Positions 47,715 through 56,842 of a stretch of 64,000 nt of DNA are shown here, piece after piece. The position numbers and the translations under genes are program-made. The notes below the pieces were generated by a model. The model saw only the letters and a program-made list of their open reading frames with translations, made no database searches and had not been told where the DNA came from. How positions within the stretch are numbered: the stretch's first letter is position 1; each line of letters starts with the position of its first letter. This DNA is from Magnetospirillum sp. 64-120 (GTDB lineage: Bacteria; Pseudomonadota; Alphaproteobacteria; Rhodospirillales; Magnetospirillaceae): assembly GCA_001898825.1 (NCBI GenBank), contig MKVK01000011.1:480764-544763 (forward strand), given 5' to 3'.

Positions 47715-48554
47715 TTATTTCAAGAAGTCTTCCACCGGTCCCCATTGCGCCGGAATATTCAGCATGGGGGCATGGCCGCAGTCGGGTACGGTGATCAGTT
47801 GCGGCTTGGGACCGCGCCTTGTCATCTCGTCCGCCTTGTCGGCTTCCAAAAGGTCGGATTGCGCCCCGCGCAGCACCAGGGCCGGGCATTGGATGGCGTC
47901 CCACACCTCCCAGATTTCCCGGCCGTCGAATTGTTCGCAGAACACCCGCATCACCGCCGGGTCGTAATGGCTGGAAAAGGTGCCGTTGTCGCGCCGCCGT
48001 ACCCCGGTTTCCACCAGATGACTCCAATCGGCGTCGGTCAACGGGCCGAAGGGGGCATAGATCACCCGGATCAGCTTTTCATATTCGATCAGGCTGGCGA
48101 ACTCGGGCACCACGCTGACATAGGCCTTGATGCGGTTGACCGCCTCGGCATTGATGGCCGGGCCGATGTCGTTGACCACCAGTTTCTCGATCCGCCCGCG
48201 CCCGGCTTCGCTGGCCGCCAGCGCCATGCCGATCAGCCCGCCCATGGAGGTGCCGACCCAGCGGCAGCTTTTCACCCCCAGGGCGTCCAGCAGGCCCAGG
48301 GCGATGTCGCAATAGACCGGGATGGTGTAGTCGTGGTCGGGCTGGGACGACCAACTGGACAGGCCGCGACCGATGGTGTCGGGACAGATCACCCGATAGC
48401 TTTGGGAAAAGTGACGGGCGGCCACGTCGAAATCGCGCCCGGTCCGCGCCAATCCGTGCCACATGACCAGGGCCGGCGCCTCTGGGTTGCCCCATTCGCT
48501 GACATGGATTTCGTGGCCGGCGACGGAAACGAAAAACGAGCGGCGGTCAGTCAT
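47715..48554 (-). CDS. Alpha/beta hydrolase
   Basis: A 279-residue alpha/beta-fold hydrolase. The oxyanion region MWHGLARTGRDFD, nucleophile elbow GTSMGG (Ser) and C-terminal PDCGHAPML (His) are visible; the acid is probably in the LEADKAD region. The family includes esterases, C-C hydrolases and haloalkane-type enzymes, so the substrate is open. It converges on the cyclase gene with only 7 bp between stops. Confidence 0.82.
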   Translation of the reverse strand: MTDRRSFFVSVAGHEIHVSEWGNPEAPALVMWHGLARTGRDFDVAARHFSQSYRVICPDTIGRGLSSWSSQPDHDYTIPVYCDIALGLLDALGVKSCRWVGTSMGGLIGMALAASEAGRGRIEKLVVNDIGPAINAEAVNRIKAYVSVVPEFASLIEYEKLIRVIYAPFGPLTDADWSHLVETGVRRRDNGTFSSHYDPAVMRVFCEQFDGREIWEVWDAIQCPALVLRGAQSDLLEADKADEMTRRGPKPQLITVPDCGHAPMLNIPAQWGPVEDFLK

Positions 48555-48631
48555 CGGGCAGGCCCCTTGGTGTTATGGCTGGGGGCGAGTATATCTGTTT
48601 GCGTCCTTTTGTCCGCACCGGGAACACCGCC

Positions 48632-50092
48632 ATGCTGAAACTTGCCGACCTCACCTTGCTGCGCAACCACGGCTTCGTCGACGGCCAATGGATTCACGCG
48701 GATGACGGCGCGGTTTTCCCGGTGACCAACCCGGCGGACAATTCGGTGATCGTCCAGGTCGCCGCGCTGGGTCAGGCGGAAACGCGGCGCGCCATCGAGG
48801 CGGCCAACGCCGCCCTGCCCGCCTGGAAGGCCAAGACCGCCAAGGAACGCGCTGCAATCTTGCGCAAGTGGTTCGAGCTGATCTTGGCCAATGCCGAGGA
48901 CCTGGCCATCCTGATGAGCGCCGAACAAGGCAAGCCGCTGGCCGAGGCGCGTGGCGAGGTCACCTATGGCGCCAGCTTCATCGAATGGTTCGCCGAGGAA
49001 GCCAAGCGCGTCTATGGCGACGTCATCCCGGAAAACGCCCCGGGCCGCCGCATCGTGGTGGTCAAGGAACCCATCGGCGTGGTCGCCGCCATCACGCCGT
49101 GGAACTTCCCCAACGCCATGATCACCCGCAAATGCGCCCCCGCCTTGGCGGCAGGCTGCACCGTGGTGGTCAAGCCGGCCGAGGACACGCCGCTTTCCGC
49201 CCTGGCCCTGGCCGAATTGGGGAAAAGGGCCGGCATCCCGGCGGGTGTCTTCAACATCGTGCCGTGCATCGACCCGGAACCGGTGGGCACCGAACTGACC
49301 AGCAACCCCATCGTCCGCAAGCTGTCGTTCACCGGCTCGACTGAAATCGGCAAGCTGCTGATGCGCCAATGCGCCGCCACCATGAAGAAAGTCAGCTTCG
49401 AATTGGGCGGCAACGCCCCCTTCATGGTCTTCGACGACGCCGACCTGGACGCCGCCGTGGCCGGGGCCATGGCGTCGAAATACCGCAACACCGGACAGAC
49501 CTGCGTCTGCGCCAACCGCATCCTGGTCCAGGCCGGGGTTTACGACGCCTTCGCCGCCAAGCTGGCCAGCGCGGTGGAAAAGCTGGTGGTCGGCCCGGCG
49601 CTCGGCGGCGACACCCAGCAAGGCCCCTTGATCAACGCCCAGGCGGTGGACAAGGTCGAACGTCACATCAAGGATGCGCTCGACAAGGGCGCCAAGGTGC
49701 TGACCGGCGGCAAGCGCCATGAATTGGGCGGCACCTTCTTCCAGCCCACCATCCTGACCGGCATCACCACCGAAATGCTGGTGGCGCGGGAAGAAACCTT
49801 CGGCCCCGTCGCGCCGCTTTTCAAGTTCGACACCGAGGAACAGGCCATCCAGATGGCCAACGACACCGAATTCGGTCTGGCCGCTTATTTCTATTCCCGC
49901 GACGTCGGCCGGGTGTGGCGGGTGTCGAGCGCCTTGGAATACGGCATCGTCGGCATCAACGAAGGCATCATTTCCACCGAAGTCGCCCCCTTTGGCGGCG
50001 TCAAGGAATCGGGCATCGGCCGCGAAGGCAGCAAGTACGGCATGGACGACTTCCTGGAGATCAAATACCTGTGCATGGGCGGGTTGAGCTAG
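48632..50092 (+). CDS. gabD: NAD(P)-dependent succinate-semialdehyde dehydrogenase
   Basis: Oxidises succinate semialdehyde to succinate. The 486-residue aldehyde dehydrogenase has PWNFPNAMITRK, the Glu in FELGGNAPF, the nucleophilic Cys in NTGQTCVCANR and the C-terminal GIGREGSKYGMDDFLE typical of the GabD group. I use the ATG at 48632 (MLKLADLTLLRNHGF); upstream in-frame sequence overlaps the divergent hydrolase start. No GABA transaminase is adjacent. Confidence 0.92.
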   Translation: MLKLADLTLLRNHGFVDGQWIHADDGAVFPVTNPADNSVIVQVAALGQAETRRAIEAANAALPAWKAKTAKERAAILRKWFELILANAEDLAILMSAEQGKPLAEARGEVTYGASFIEWFAEEAKRVYGDVIPENAPGRRIVVVKEPIGVVAAITPWNFPNAMITRKCAPALAAGCTVVVKPAEDTPLSALALAELGKRAGIPAGVFNIVPCIDPEPVGTELTSNPIVRKLSFTGSTEIGKLLMRQCAATMKKVSFELGGNAPFMVFDDADLDAAVAGAMASKYRNTGQTCVCANRILVQAGVYDAFAAKLASAVEKLVVGPALGGDTQQGPLINAQAVDKVERHIKDALDKGAKVLTGGKRHELGGTFFQPTILTGITTEMLVAREETFGPVAPLFKFDTEEQAIQMANDTEFGLAAYFYSRDVGRVWRVSSALEYGIVGINEGIISTEVAPFGGVKESGIGREGSKYGMDDFLEIKYLCMGGLS

Positions 50093-50167
50093 CACGCATA
50101 CCGCAACCATTGCTGGATTTTTGTCCAGAATTCCTCTAAGGTTTGCTCCGGGTGAGGAGGAAACGCG

Positions 50168-50881
50168 ATGGATTCCTGGATCATGGAAATGACCGAGGAA
50201 TTGCTGTGGGTCGAGGACATCCCCTCGGCCCAGGCTACCTTGCGCAAATTGGCCAAGGACGCCCAGGCGGATTTTTTCGCCTATGGCAATTCCCGTCCCG
50301 GCATGGAAACCCCTTATTGGGATTCCACCTATCCCGCCCCGTGGATGGACCATTATTTCCTGAACCGTTACCAGTTCATCGACCCGGTGGTGATCGAAGC
50401 CCAGCGCTCGCATTTGCCCTTCGCCTGGCGCTTCTTGCTGAACCGTCCGGAAGGCTTGACCCCGGAACAAAAGCTTTTGTTCTCGGAAGCCGCCGAATAC
50501 GGCATCCGTGACGGCTTCACCATCCCGTTCCATACCGAGAACGGCTGCATCGCCGCCATGTCCTTCGCCTTCCGGTCACGGGCGGAAATGGAACACTTCG
50601 CCACGCTTCAGCCCCGGCTGAAGCTGCTGGCGCTTTATTACCACACCGCCATCGAGCGCCTGCTGGAAGTGGCGCTGCCGGAAAACGATCTGTCGCCGCT
50701 GGAACAGCAATGCCTGTCGGCAGTGGCCGGCGGACGCAGTCTTTGGGAAATTTCCGGCCTGCTGCACCGCACCGAATCCGACGTCACCGCGTCGTTGCGG
50801 TCTGCACGCGACAAGCTGGGCGCCGCCACCACCGCCCAGGCGATCAACCAAGCCATCGCCCAGGGGCTGATCTCTCCCTAG
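50168..50881 (+). CDS. LuxR-family regulator with AHL-binding domain (LuxR solo)
   Basis: A 237-residue regulator with an autoinducer-binding domain; no luxI is adjacent. The ligand residues match LuxR/TraR: Trp57/Tyr61 in PAPWMDHYFLNRY, Asp70-Pro71 in QFIDPVV and Trp85 in LPFAWRF. The C-terminal HTH is recognisable (LSPLEQQCLSAVAGGRSLWE) but the recognition helix is poor (TESDVTASLRSARDKL), lacking the usual TVxxH. It precedes a paaK-GNAT-iorAB unit by 100 bp and may regulate it. Confidence 0.85.
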   Translation: MDSWIMEMTEELLWVEDIPSAQATLRKLAKDAQADFFAYGNSRPGMETPYWDSTYPAPWMDHYFLNRYQFIDPVVIEAQRSHLPFAWRFLLNRPEGLTPEQKLLFSEAAEYGIRDGFTIPFHTENGCIAAMSFAFRSRAEMEHFATLQPRLKLLALYYHTAIERLLEVALPENDLSPLEQQCLSAVAGGRSLWEISGLLHRTESDVTASLRSARDKLGAATTAQAINQAIAQGLISP

Positions 50882-50984
50882 ATTCAGAACAATTCTTATT
50901 TCACACTGCTGTCGGCGTTGTTTGTTGCACCCCGTGTCACAACAACGTAAACCGCCTGGACGGTATTTCAGCAGGATGTGATCC

Positions 50985-52298
50985 ATGACCGTTCCCGCCG
51001 TCTCTTCTTTCATGTTCGCCCCCGATATCGAGACGATGGATCGTGCGACTTTGGCGCGCTTGCAATTGGAACGGCTGCGGGCCAGCCTGGAACACGCCTA
51101 TGCCAAGGTGCCGCATTACCGCAGGACCTTTGACGCCAAGGGCGTCACCCCGGCCGACTTGAAGCACCTGGAAGACTTGGCCCGCTTTCCCTTCACGGTG
51201 AAGACCGACCTGCGCGACAATTACCCGTTCGGCCTGTTCGCGGTGCCGCGTGATCAGGTGATCCGCCTGCACGCCAGTTCGGGGACCACCGGCAAGCCCA
51301 CGGTGGTCGGCTATACCGAGGACGATCTGAACATGTGGGCCGATCTGATGGCCCGCTCGCTGGCTTGTGCCGGGGTGCGCCCCGGCGATTGCATGCACAA
51401 CGCCTATGGCTATGGCCTGTTCACCGGCGGCTTGGGCTTTCATTACGGCGCCGAGCGGCTGAAATGCACCGTCACCCCGGTTTCCGGCGGGCAGACCGAA
51501 CGCCAGATCGCCCTGATGATGGATTTCGGCGCCACCGTGCTGGCAGCGACGCCGTCTTATGCCCTGAACCTGGTGGAAATGGCCGAACAGATGGGAGTGG
51601 ACCTGACCGCCGGTCCCTTACGTGTCGGCACCTTCGGCGCCGAACCGTGGTCGGAAACCATGCGGGCCGAACTGGACCGCCGTCTGGGCATCCGCGCCTG
51701 CGACACCTATGGCCTGTCCGAGATCATGGGGCCGGGCGTCGCCATGGAATGCACCTATCGCCTGGGCCTGCACGGCTGGGAAGACCAGTTCGTCTTTGAA
51801 GTGGTCGATCCCCAGACCATGGAACCGGTGCCCATGGGCGAGCCGGGCGAACTGGTCATCACCACGCTGTCCAAGCAGGCGCTGCCCATGGTGCGCTACC
51901 GCACCCGCGACATCACCCGGCTGACCGACGAGCCCTGCCCCTGCGGTCGCACCCATGTGCGCATCATGCGGGTCACCGGGCGCAACGACGACATGTTGAT
52001 CATCCGGGGCGTGAACCTGTATCCCAGTCAGATCGAGGCGGTGCTGGTGGGCTTTCCCGGCATCGCGCCCCATTACCAACTGGTGGTCACCCGCCAAGGA
52101 TCGATGGATCATCTGACCGTGGAAACCGAATCCGACACCCATCGCGACGAAGACGGCCGCACCCTGCTGGCCCATCAGGTTCGTCATCATCTGAAATCCA
52201 TGGTCGGCGTCACCTGCGAAGTGCTGGTGCGCGCCCCCGGCGAACTGCCACGCAGCCAGGGCAAGGCGGTGCGGGTCAAGGACATGCGCAAGGCATGA
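50985..52298 (+). CDS. paaK: Phenylacetate-CoA ligase PaaK
   Basis: AMP-forming ligase that makes phenylacetyl-CoA. The 437 residues have the ATP/AMP motif ASSGTTGKPTVVGYT, GTFGAEPWSETM, DTYGLSEIMGPG and the C-terminal GRNDDMLIIRGVNLYPSQIE. It heads an operon with a GNAT gene and iorAB, whose product (aryl-acetyl-CoA) would otherwise arise from aryl pyruvates. The LuxR solo upstream may control it. Confidence 0.92.
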   Translation: MTVPAVSSFMFAPDIETMDRATLARLQLERLRASLEHAYAKVPHYRRTFDAKGVTPADLKHLEDLARFPFTVKTDLRDNYPFGLFAVPRDQVIRLHASSGTTGKPTVVGYTEDDLNMWADLMARSLACAGVRPGDCMHNAYGYGLFTGGLGFHYGAERLKCTVTPVSGGQTERQIALMMDFGATVLAATPSYALNLVEMAEQMGVDLTAGPLRVGTFGAEPWSETMRAELDRRLGIRACDTYGLSEIMGPGVAMECTYRLGLHGWEDQFVFEVVDPQTMEPVPMGEPGELVITTLSKQALPMVRYRTRDITRLTDEPCPCGRTHVRIMRVTGRNDDMLIIRGVNLYPSQIEAVLVGFPGIAPHYQLVVTRQGSMDHLTVETESDTHRDEDGRTLLAHQVRHHLKSMVGVTCEVLVRAPGELPRSQGKAVRVKDMRKA

Positions 52299-52825
52299 TC
52301 CACTGGCGCCCCATGACCCCAGGTGACTTGGCCCGCGTGCTGGAGATCGCCAACACCCTGCATCCCGACTATCCCGAGCGGATCGAGATTTTCGCCGACA
52401 AGCTGGCTTTCGATCCCGATGGATGCCGCGTCCTGGCCGATGGCGACAAGGTGGTGGGCTATGGCTTCGCCCATGGCTGGACCTTGGGCTTGCCGCCTTT
52501 GCTGGATGCCGAACTGGGGGCGCCGCCCGGTCCGACGGATTGCCTGCACCTGCACGACGTGGCGATTATGCCGCAGGCCCGGGGGGGCGGACGTGTCGGT
52601 TTGTATCTCGACCATCTGGAAAGCCTGGCGTCCCGGCGCCGGCTGGACTGGCTTGGCCTGATCGCCATCACCGGCAAGGACGGCTATTGGAAAGCCAAGG
52701 GATTCACCGCCATGACCACTCCCGGCGCCGGATTGTCGCAGCGGCTGGCCAGTTACGGCGACGGCAACCACTATCTGATCCGCCACCTGACCAAGCTCAA
52801 GGAAAGCGATACACAAATCGCTTGA
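52295..52825 (+). CDS. GNAT-family N-acetyltransferase
   Basis: A 176-residue GNAT protein with the acetyl-CoA-binding motif A region (HLHDVAIMPQARGGGRVGLYL) and the C-terminal KAKGFTAM strand. It overlaps paaK by 4 bp (ATGA) and precedes iorA by 105 bp. GNAT genes are not standard partners of paaK, so the substrate is not implied by context. Confidence 0.8.
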   Translation: MIHWRPMTPGDLARVLEIANTLHPDYPERIEIFADKLAFDPDGCRVLADGDKVVGYGFAHGWTLGLPPLLDAELGAPPGPTDCLHLHDVAIMPQARGGGRVGLYLDHLESLASRRRLDWLGLIAITGKDGYWKAKGFTAMTTPGAGLSQRLASYGDGNHYLIRHLTKLKESDTQIA

Positions 52826-52930
52826 ACATCTTTCAGAATTGACCGGAAAAATGATAGGGTCTTGCCTCCGTGACGAAGGGATGACCGTCTGTCGTCATGA
52901 CAAGAACCGGGAAGAGTGAAGGGAGAGTTC

Positions 52931-54793
52931 ATGTCCGCTGCCGCCGTCCAGGCCCAAGCCGCCACGCGCCTGTTGTTGTCGGGAAACGAAGCCATTGCCC
53001 GCGGGGTGTGGGAAGCCGGCTGCAAGGTCGCTTGCGCCTATCCGGGCACGCCGTCCACCGAGATCTTGGAAAACATCGCGCTCTACCCGGACCTTTACGC
53101 CGAATGGTCGGTGAACGAGAAAGTGTCCATGGAAGTGGCCATCGGCGCCTCGATGTCGGGTGCCCGCTCGTTCTGCGCCATGAAGCATGTGGGCATGAAC
53201 GTGGCATCGGACGCTTTCATGACCCTGACGCTGGCCGGCGTGGTCGGCGGCATGGTGGTGGCGGTGGCCGACGACGTCGGCCTGTCGTCGTCGCAGAACG
53301 AACAGGATTCGCGTTTCTGGGGCCGCTTCGCCCATGTCCCGGTCCTTGAACCGGCGGACAGCCAGGAAGCCTACGAGATGACCAAGCAGGCCTTCGACCT
53401 GTCGGAACGCTTCAACACCCCCGTCATCCTGCGCCTGACCACCCGTATCTGCCACGTCAAGGCCATGGTCACGGTGGGCGAACGCGATGCCCACCCGATC
53501 AGCGGCTTCAAGCTGGACGCCAAGCGCTGGGTGCTGACCCCGGCCAACGCAAAGTTCGCCCTGCCCCGCCAGATCGCCCGCGAAGACTCGCTGCGCGCCG
53601 AGGCCGAGATGTCGGAACTGAACGTCGTCGATGCCGGTTCGGACAAGCGCGTCGGCTTCGTCACCTCGGGTCCGGCCTTCATGCATGTGCGCGAATGCTT
53701 CCCCGACGCGCCTGTCCTGAAGCTGGGCTTCACCTATCCGTTGCCGGTGGAAAAGATCAAGGCCTTCCGCGCCCAGGTGGACAAGCTGGTGGTGGCCGAG
53801 GAAACCGAGCCGCTGATCGAAAACGAACTGAAGGCCGCCGGCCTTTACGACATCCACGGCAAGGACATCCTGCCGCGTCTGGGCGAACTGAGCCCCGCCG
53901 CCCTGATGCCGGCCATCGCCAAGCTGCTGGGCGAGGAACCGCCGCCGCCCGCCGCCTACGCCAAGATCGACCCGTTCCCGCGCCCGCCGACCATGTGCCC
54001 GGCCTGCCCGCACATGGGCGTCTATTACACGCTTTCCCGCCTTAGGAAGCGGGTGCAGATTTCCGGCGACATCGGCTGTTACACCCTGGGCGCCGGCCAT
54101 CCGTGGAACGCGCTGGACACCACCATTTCCATGGGGGCGTCCATGGGCATCGCGCTGGGCATGGACAAGGCCCGCTCGCCGGAAACCAAGGACAAGGCGA
54201 TCATTTCGGTGATCGGCGATTCCACCTTCCTGCACATGGGCATGCAGGGCCTGCTGGACATCGTCTACAACCGCGGCAACGTCACCACTTTGCTGTTGGA
54301 CAACCGCTCGACCGGCATGACCGGCGGCCAGAACCATGCCGGCACCGGCAAGGATCTGCATGGCGAGGAGGCGCCGCGCGTCGATTTCGCCAAATTGTGC
54401 GAGGCCTTGGGCGTCAAGCCCGAACGCATCAAGAAGGTCGATCCCTACAAGCTGCCGGTGCTGTTCAAGGCCATCAAGGACGAAATCGACGTGCCCGAAC
54501 CGTCGGTGATCATCACCGACCAGCCGTGCGTGCTGTCGGAATTCTATGACGGCTTCAAGCCCTATGCGGTGGTGGACCAGGACTGCAACGGCTGCAGCAA
54601 CTGCCTGAATGTCGGCTGCCCGGCCATCACCGTCAGCCGCACCGGTGTGCGCCAACGCCCCGGCATGCCCGACGTGGAACTGAAGTTCACCACCATCGAC
54701 ACCGCCATGTGCACCGGCTGCCACATGTGCGTCGATTCCTGCGGCCCCAAGGCCATCGTACCGCTGGCCCAGTTGAAGGAGGCCGCCCAATGA
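52931..54793 (+). CDS. iorA: Indolepyruvate ferredoxin oxidoreductase, alpha subunit
   Basis: Oxidatively decarboxylates aryl pyruvates to aryl-acetyl-CoA with ferredoxin. The 620 residues have an N-terminal pyrimidine-binding domain (GNEAIARGVWEAGCKVACAY), a TPP-binding domain (GDIGCYTLGAGHPW and GDSTFLHMGMQGLLD), and a C-terminal double ferredoxin-like region with CNGCSNC near 552 and CTGCHMC near 594. The ATG at 52931 is preceded by GGGAGAG; a GTG five codons upstream is less likely. Confidence 0.93.
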   Translation: MSAAAVQAQAATRLLLSGNEAIARGVWEAGCKVACAYPGTPSTEILENIALYPDLYAEWSVNEKVSMEVAIGASMSGARSFCAMKHVGMNVASDAFMTLTLAGVVGGMVVAVADDVGLSSSQNEQDSRFWGRFAHVPVLEPADSQEAYEMTKQAFDLSERFNTPVILRLTTRICHVKAMVTVGERDAHPISGFKLDAKRWVLTPANAKFALPRQIAREDSLRAEAEMSELNVVDAGSDKRVGFVTSGPAFMHVRECFPDAPVLKLGFTYPLPVEKIKAFRAQVDKLVVAEETEPLIENELKAAGLYDIHGKDILPRLGELSPAALMPAIAKLLGEEPPPPAAYAKIDPFPRPPTMCPACPHMGVYYTLSRLRKRVQISGDIGCYTLGAGHPWNALDTTISMGASMGIALGMDKARSPETKDKAIISVIGDSTFLHMGMQGLLDIVYNRGNVTTLLLDNRSTGMTGGQNHAGTGKDLHGEEAPRVDFAKLCEALGVKPERIKKVDPYKLPVLFKAIKDEIDVPEPSVIITDQPCVLSEFYDGFKPYAVVDQDCNGCSNCLNVGCPAITVSRTGVRQRPGMPDVELKFTTIDTAMCTGCHMCVDSCGPKAIVPLAQLKEAAQ

Positions 54794-55413
54794 GCGACAT
54801 CATCACCAACATCCTGGTTTGCGGCATCGGCGGCCAGGGCGTCATGACGGCGGCGGAAATCCTGTCGCAGACCGCCATCGCCAAGGGCTTCGACGTGAAG
54901 AAGTCGGAAGTCGCCGGCATGGCGCAGCGCGGCGGCGTGGTCACCAGCCATGTGCGTTTCGGAAGCAAGGTGTGGTCGCCGGTGATCACCCCGGGCACCG
55001 CCGACATCGTCGTCGGCTTCGAACTGGCGGAAGGCTCGCGCTGGGCCGACATGCTGCGCCCCGGCGGCATCGCCATGGTCAACACCATCCGCCTGACGCC
55101 GCCGGTGGTGTCGGTCGGGCTTTACAAATATCCCGACGACCCGGTGGCGCAGATGCGGGCCGCCGGCGTCACCGTCTATGATTTCGACGCAGGCGCCATC
55201 GCCCGCGAGCTGGGCAACCTGCGGCTGGTCAACACCATCATGCTGGGCGCCATCGCCGATTATCTGCCTTTCCCCGCCGCCGACCTGGAGGAACAGATCG
55301 TCGGACGCTTCCGCGCCAAGAAGCCGGCCATGGTGGAAGTCAACCAGCGTGCCTTCGCCATGGGACGCGAGGCGGCGCGGGCCAGCCAGCAAAATCTGGC
55401 GGCCACCGCCTGA
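54790..55413 (+). CDS. iorB: Indolepyruvate ferredoxin oxidoreductase, beta subunit
   Basis: The gamma-domain subunit of the IorAB enzyme, 207 residues, with GIGGQGVMTAAEILSQTA and SEVAGMAQRGGVVTSHVRFG as in other 2-oxoacid ferredoxin oxidoreductase small subunits. Its ATG overlaps the iorA stop (ATGA). A strong hairpin follows. Confidence 0.93.
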   Translation: MSDIITNILVCGIGGQGVMTAAEILSQTAIAKGFDVKKSEVAGMAQRGGVVTSHVRFGSKVWSPVITPGTADIVVGFELAEGSRWADMLRPGGIAMVNTIRLTPPVVSVGLYKYPDDPVAQMRAAGVTVYDFDAGAIARELGNLRLVNTIMLGAIADYLPFPAADLEEQIVGRFRAKKPAMVEVNQRAFAMGREAARASQQNLAATA

Positions 55414-55439
55414 CGGCAGCCCCCTGGAAGGAAGACATA

Positions 55440-55464
55440 AGGGGGGATAACGCCTATCCCCCCT
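55440..55464 (+). terminator. Terminator after iorB
   Basis: A perfect 10-bp stem AGGGGGGATA / TATCCCCCCT with 5-base loop, then GTTTGG. It lies 27 bp past the iorB stop. Confidence 0.75.
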
Positions 55465-55516
55465 GTTTGGCTTCTGCTAGTATTGGTGGCGCATCGCTGC
55501 CAATTAAGGGGGTTCT

Positions 55517-55909
55517 ATGGCCGGGGCCGTGGATTTCGCGTCATTGAAGATTCTGGTCATCGACGACCAGGAATTCGTCCGCACCATTGTGAAAAAGATG
55601 CTGCAGCAATTGGGGACCGGCACGGTTCTGGAAGCCCAGGACGGCGTTTCCGGCTTGGACAGCGTCCGTGACAACCGCCCCGATCTGGTCATCTGCGACA
55701 TCCAGATGCGCCCCATGGACGGCTTCGGCTTCGTTCGGCAATTGCGGGCCAGCGACGATGTCGGCACCACCCCGGTGATCATGCTGACCGCCCACACCGA
55801 CGCCGCCACCATCGCCCGGGCCAAGGACCTGGACATCGGGGCCTTCCTGGCCAAGCCGGTCCTGCCGCCGGCGCTAAGGGAAAAGATCACCCAGGTGCTG
55901 GGCGGCTAG
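55517..55909 (+). CDS. Single-domain response regulator (CheY-like)
   Basis: A 130-residue stand-alone receiver domain: acidic pair in VIDDQEFV, phospho-acceptor Asp in VICDIQMRPMDGFG, Thr in MLTAHT and Lys in FLAKPVLPP. It belongs to the CheY-like group with the I-D-D-Q-E start. No kinase is adjacent. The start fits GGGGGTTCT upstream only weakly. Confidence 0.88.
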   Translation: MAGAVDFASLKILVIDDQEFVRTIVKKMLQQLGTGTVLEAQDGVSGLDSVRDNRPDLVICDIQMRPMDGFGFVRQLRASDDVGTTPVIMLTAHTDAATIARAKDLDIGAFLAKPVLPPALREKITQVLGG

Positions 55910-55941
55910 GAAAGCCCGGCCATGACCATGGGAAGCGGCAC

Positions 55942-56322
55942 TCAGGACGCCTTGCGGCAATCCAACACCCACACGTCATAGACCGCGTGTTCCATGGCCG
56001 ACAAAGCCGGGCTGGAGGCGAACATCCAGCCACGGAACACGCCTTGTGCCGGCTGCCCCTGCTTGATGTCCCAGATGTCGAGGAAAGCGGCGCTTTCGGG
56101 GTTTTCCTCGGGGCGGCGCTTTTTACACGCCCGCGCCACGATTTCCAGGGTGCCGAAACGCACCGGCTGGCCCACCGGGGCCTCGATGGTCACCACCCGG
56201 GCGGTGATCTTGTCCAAACCGCCCAGCACCGCCATGTCCAGCGACAGTTCCGGGGCTTGCTGCCCCCAGGCCGGGGCCGCCAACATCAATCCGGCCATCG
56301 CTGCCAGCAGCTTTTTCATCAT
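55942..56322 (-). CDS. DUF2155 periplasmic protein
   Basis: A 126-residue secreted protein with a signal peptide (about 1-21, ending AWG-Q) and the DUF2155 domain: ARVVTIEAPVGQPVRFGTL, LEIVARACKKRRPEENPE, AAFLDIWD, and GWMFASSPALSAMEHAVYDV. It recurs next to mlaD and complex I genes in Alphaproteobacteria. Function unknown. Its start overlaps the mlaD stop, so the genes are coupled. Confidence 0.85.
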   Translation of the reverse strand: MMKKLLAAMAGLMLAAPAWGQQAPELSLDMAVLGGLDKITARVVTIEAPVGQPVRFGTLEIVARACKKRRPEENPESAAFLDIWDIKQGQPAQGVFRGWMFASSPALSAMEHAVYDVWVLDCRKAS

Positions 56323-56822
56323 TGACCAGGGGCTTCCGTCGGAGCCGAGGCCGGGGCGCCCGTTGCCGCCGGCGGGTTGTCGGCGGTGGCCAGGAAGATC
56401 AGTTGCCCGACCATTTCCTCGATGGATTTGTAATCCTTGGTCTTGGTCAGTTCGGCGCCGTCGGCCAAACGTTCGCCGGCATGACCGGGGATCAGCTTGA
56501 CATATTTCCCCCCCAACAGACCTTCGGCGGCGATGCTGGCCTCGGTGTCGGTGGGCAGGCGGATGTCGTTGGAAATGACCATCTTGACCTTGGCGTTATA
56601 GGTCACCGGGTCCAGGCCCTGGCTGATCACGTTGCCCACCTTGATGCCGTTGATGCGCACGTCGGCGCCGTCATCCAGGCCGCCGATACCGGCGAACTGG
56701 GCGGTGACGGTGTAGCCCTTGATCTCGTCCATGCCGGCATGGCGCCAGGCGAAGGCCAGGAAGAACCCGGCCACCGCCAGCACCACCGCGCCCATGATCG
56801 TTTCGATGAGATTGCGTCCCAT
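56319..56822 (-). CDS. mlaD: MlaD-family phospholipid-transport protein (copy 2)
   Basis: Inner-membrane anchored MCE-domain protein that forms the hexameric lipid-binding ring of the Mla phospholipid transport system. The 167 residues have one TM helix (about 9-26), an MCE domain (VTAQFAGIGGLDDGADVRI, then LGGKYVKLIPG) and an acidic Pro/Ala-rich tail. It is a paralogue of the next upstream gene, with 20 bp between them. The other mla genes are not in this window. Confidence 0.9.
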   Translation of the reverse strand: MGRNLIETIMGAVVLAVAGFFLAFAWRHAGMDEIKGYTVTAQFAGIGGLDDGADVRINGIKVGNVISQGLDPVTYNAKVKMVISNDIRLPTDTEASIAAEGLLGGKYVKLIPGHAGERLADGAELTKTKDYKSIEEMVGQLIFLATADNPPAATGAPASAPTEAPGQ

Positions 56823-56842
56823 GACTTACTCCCAGGGCTGGC

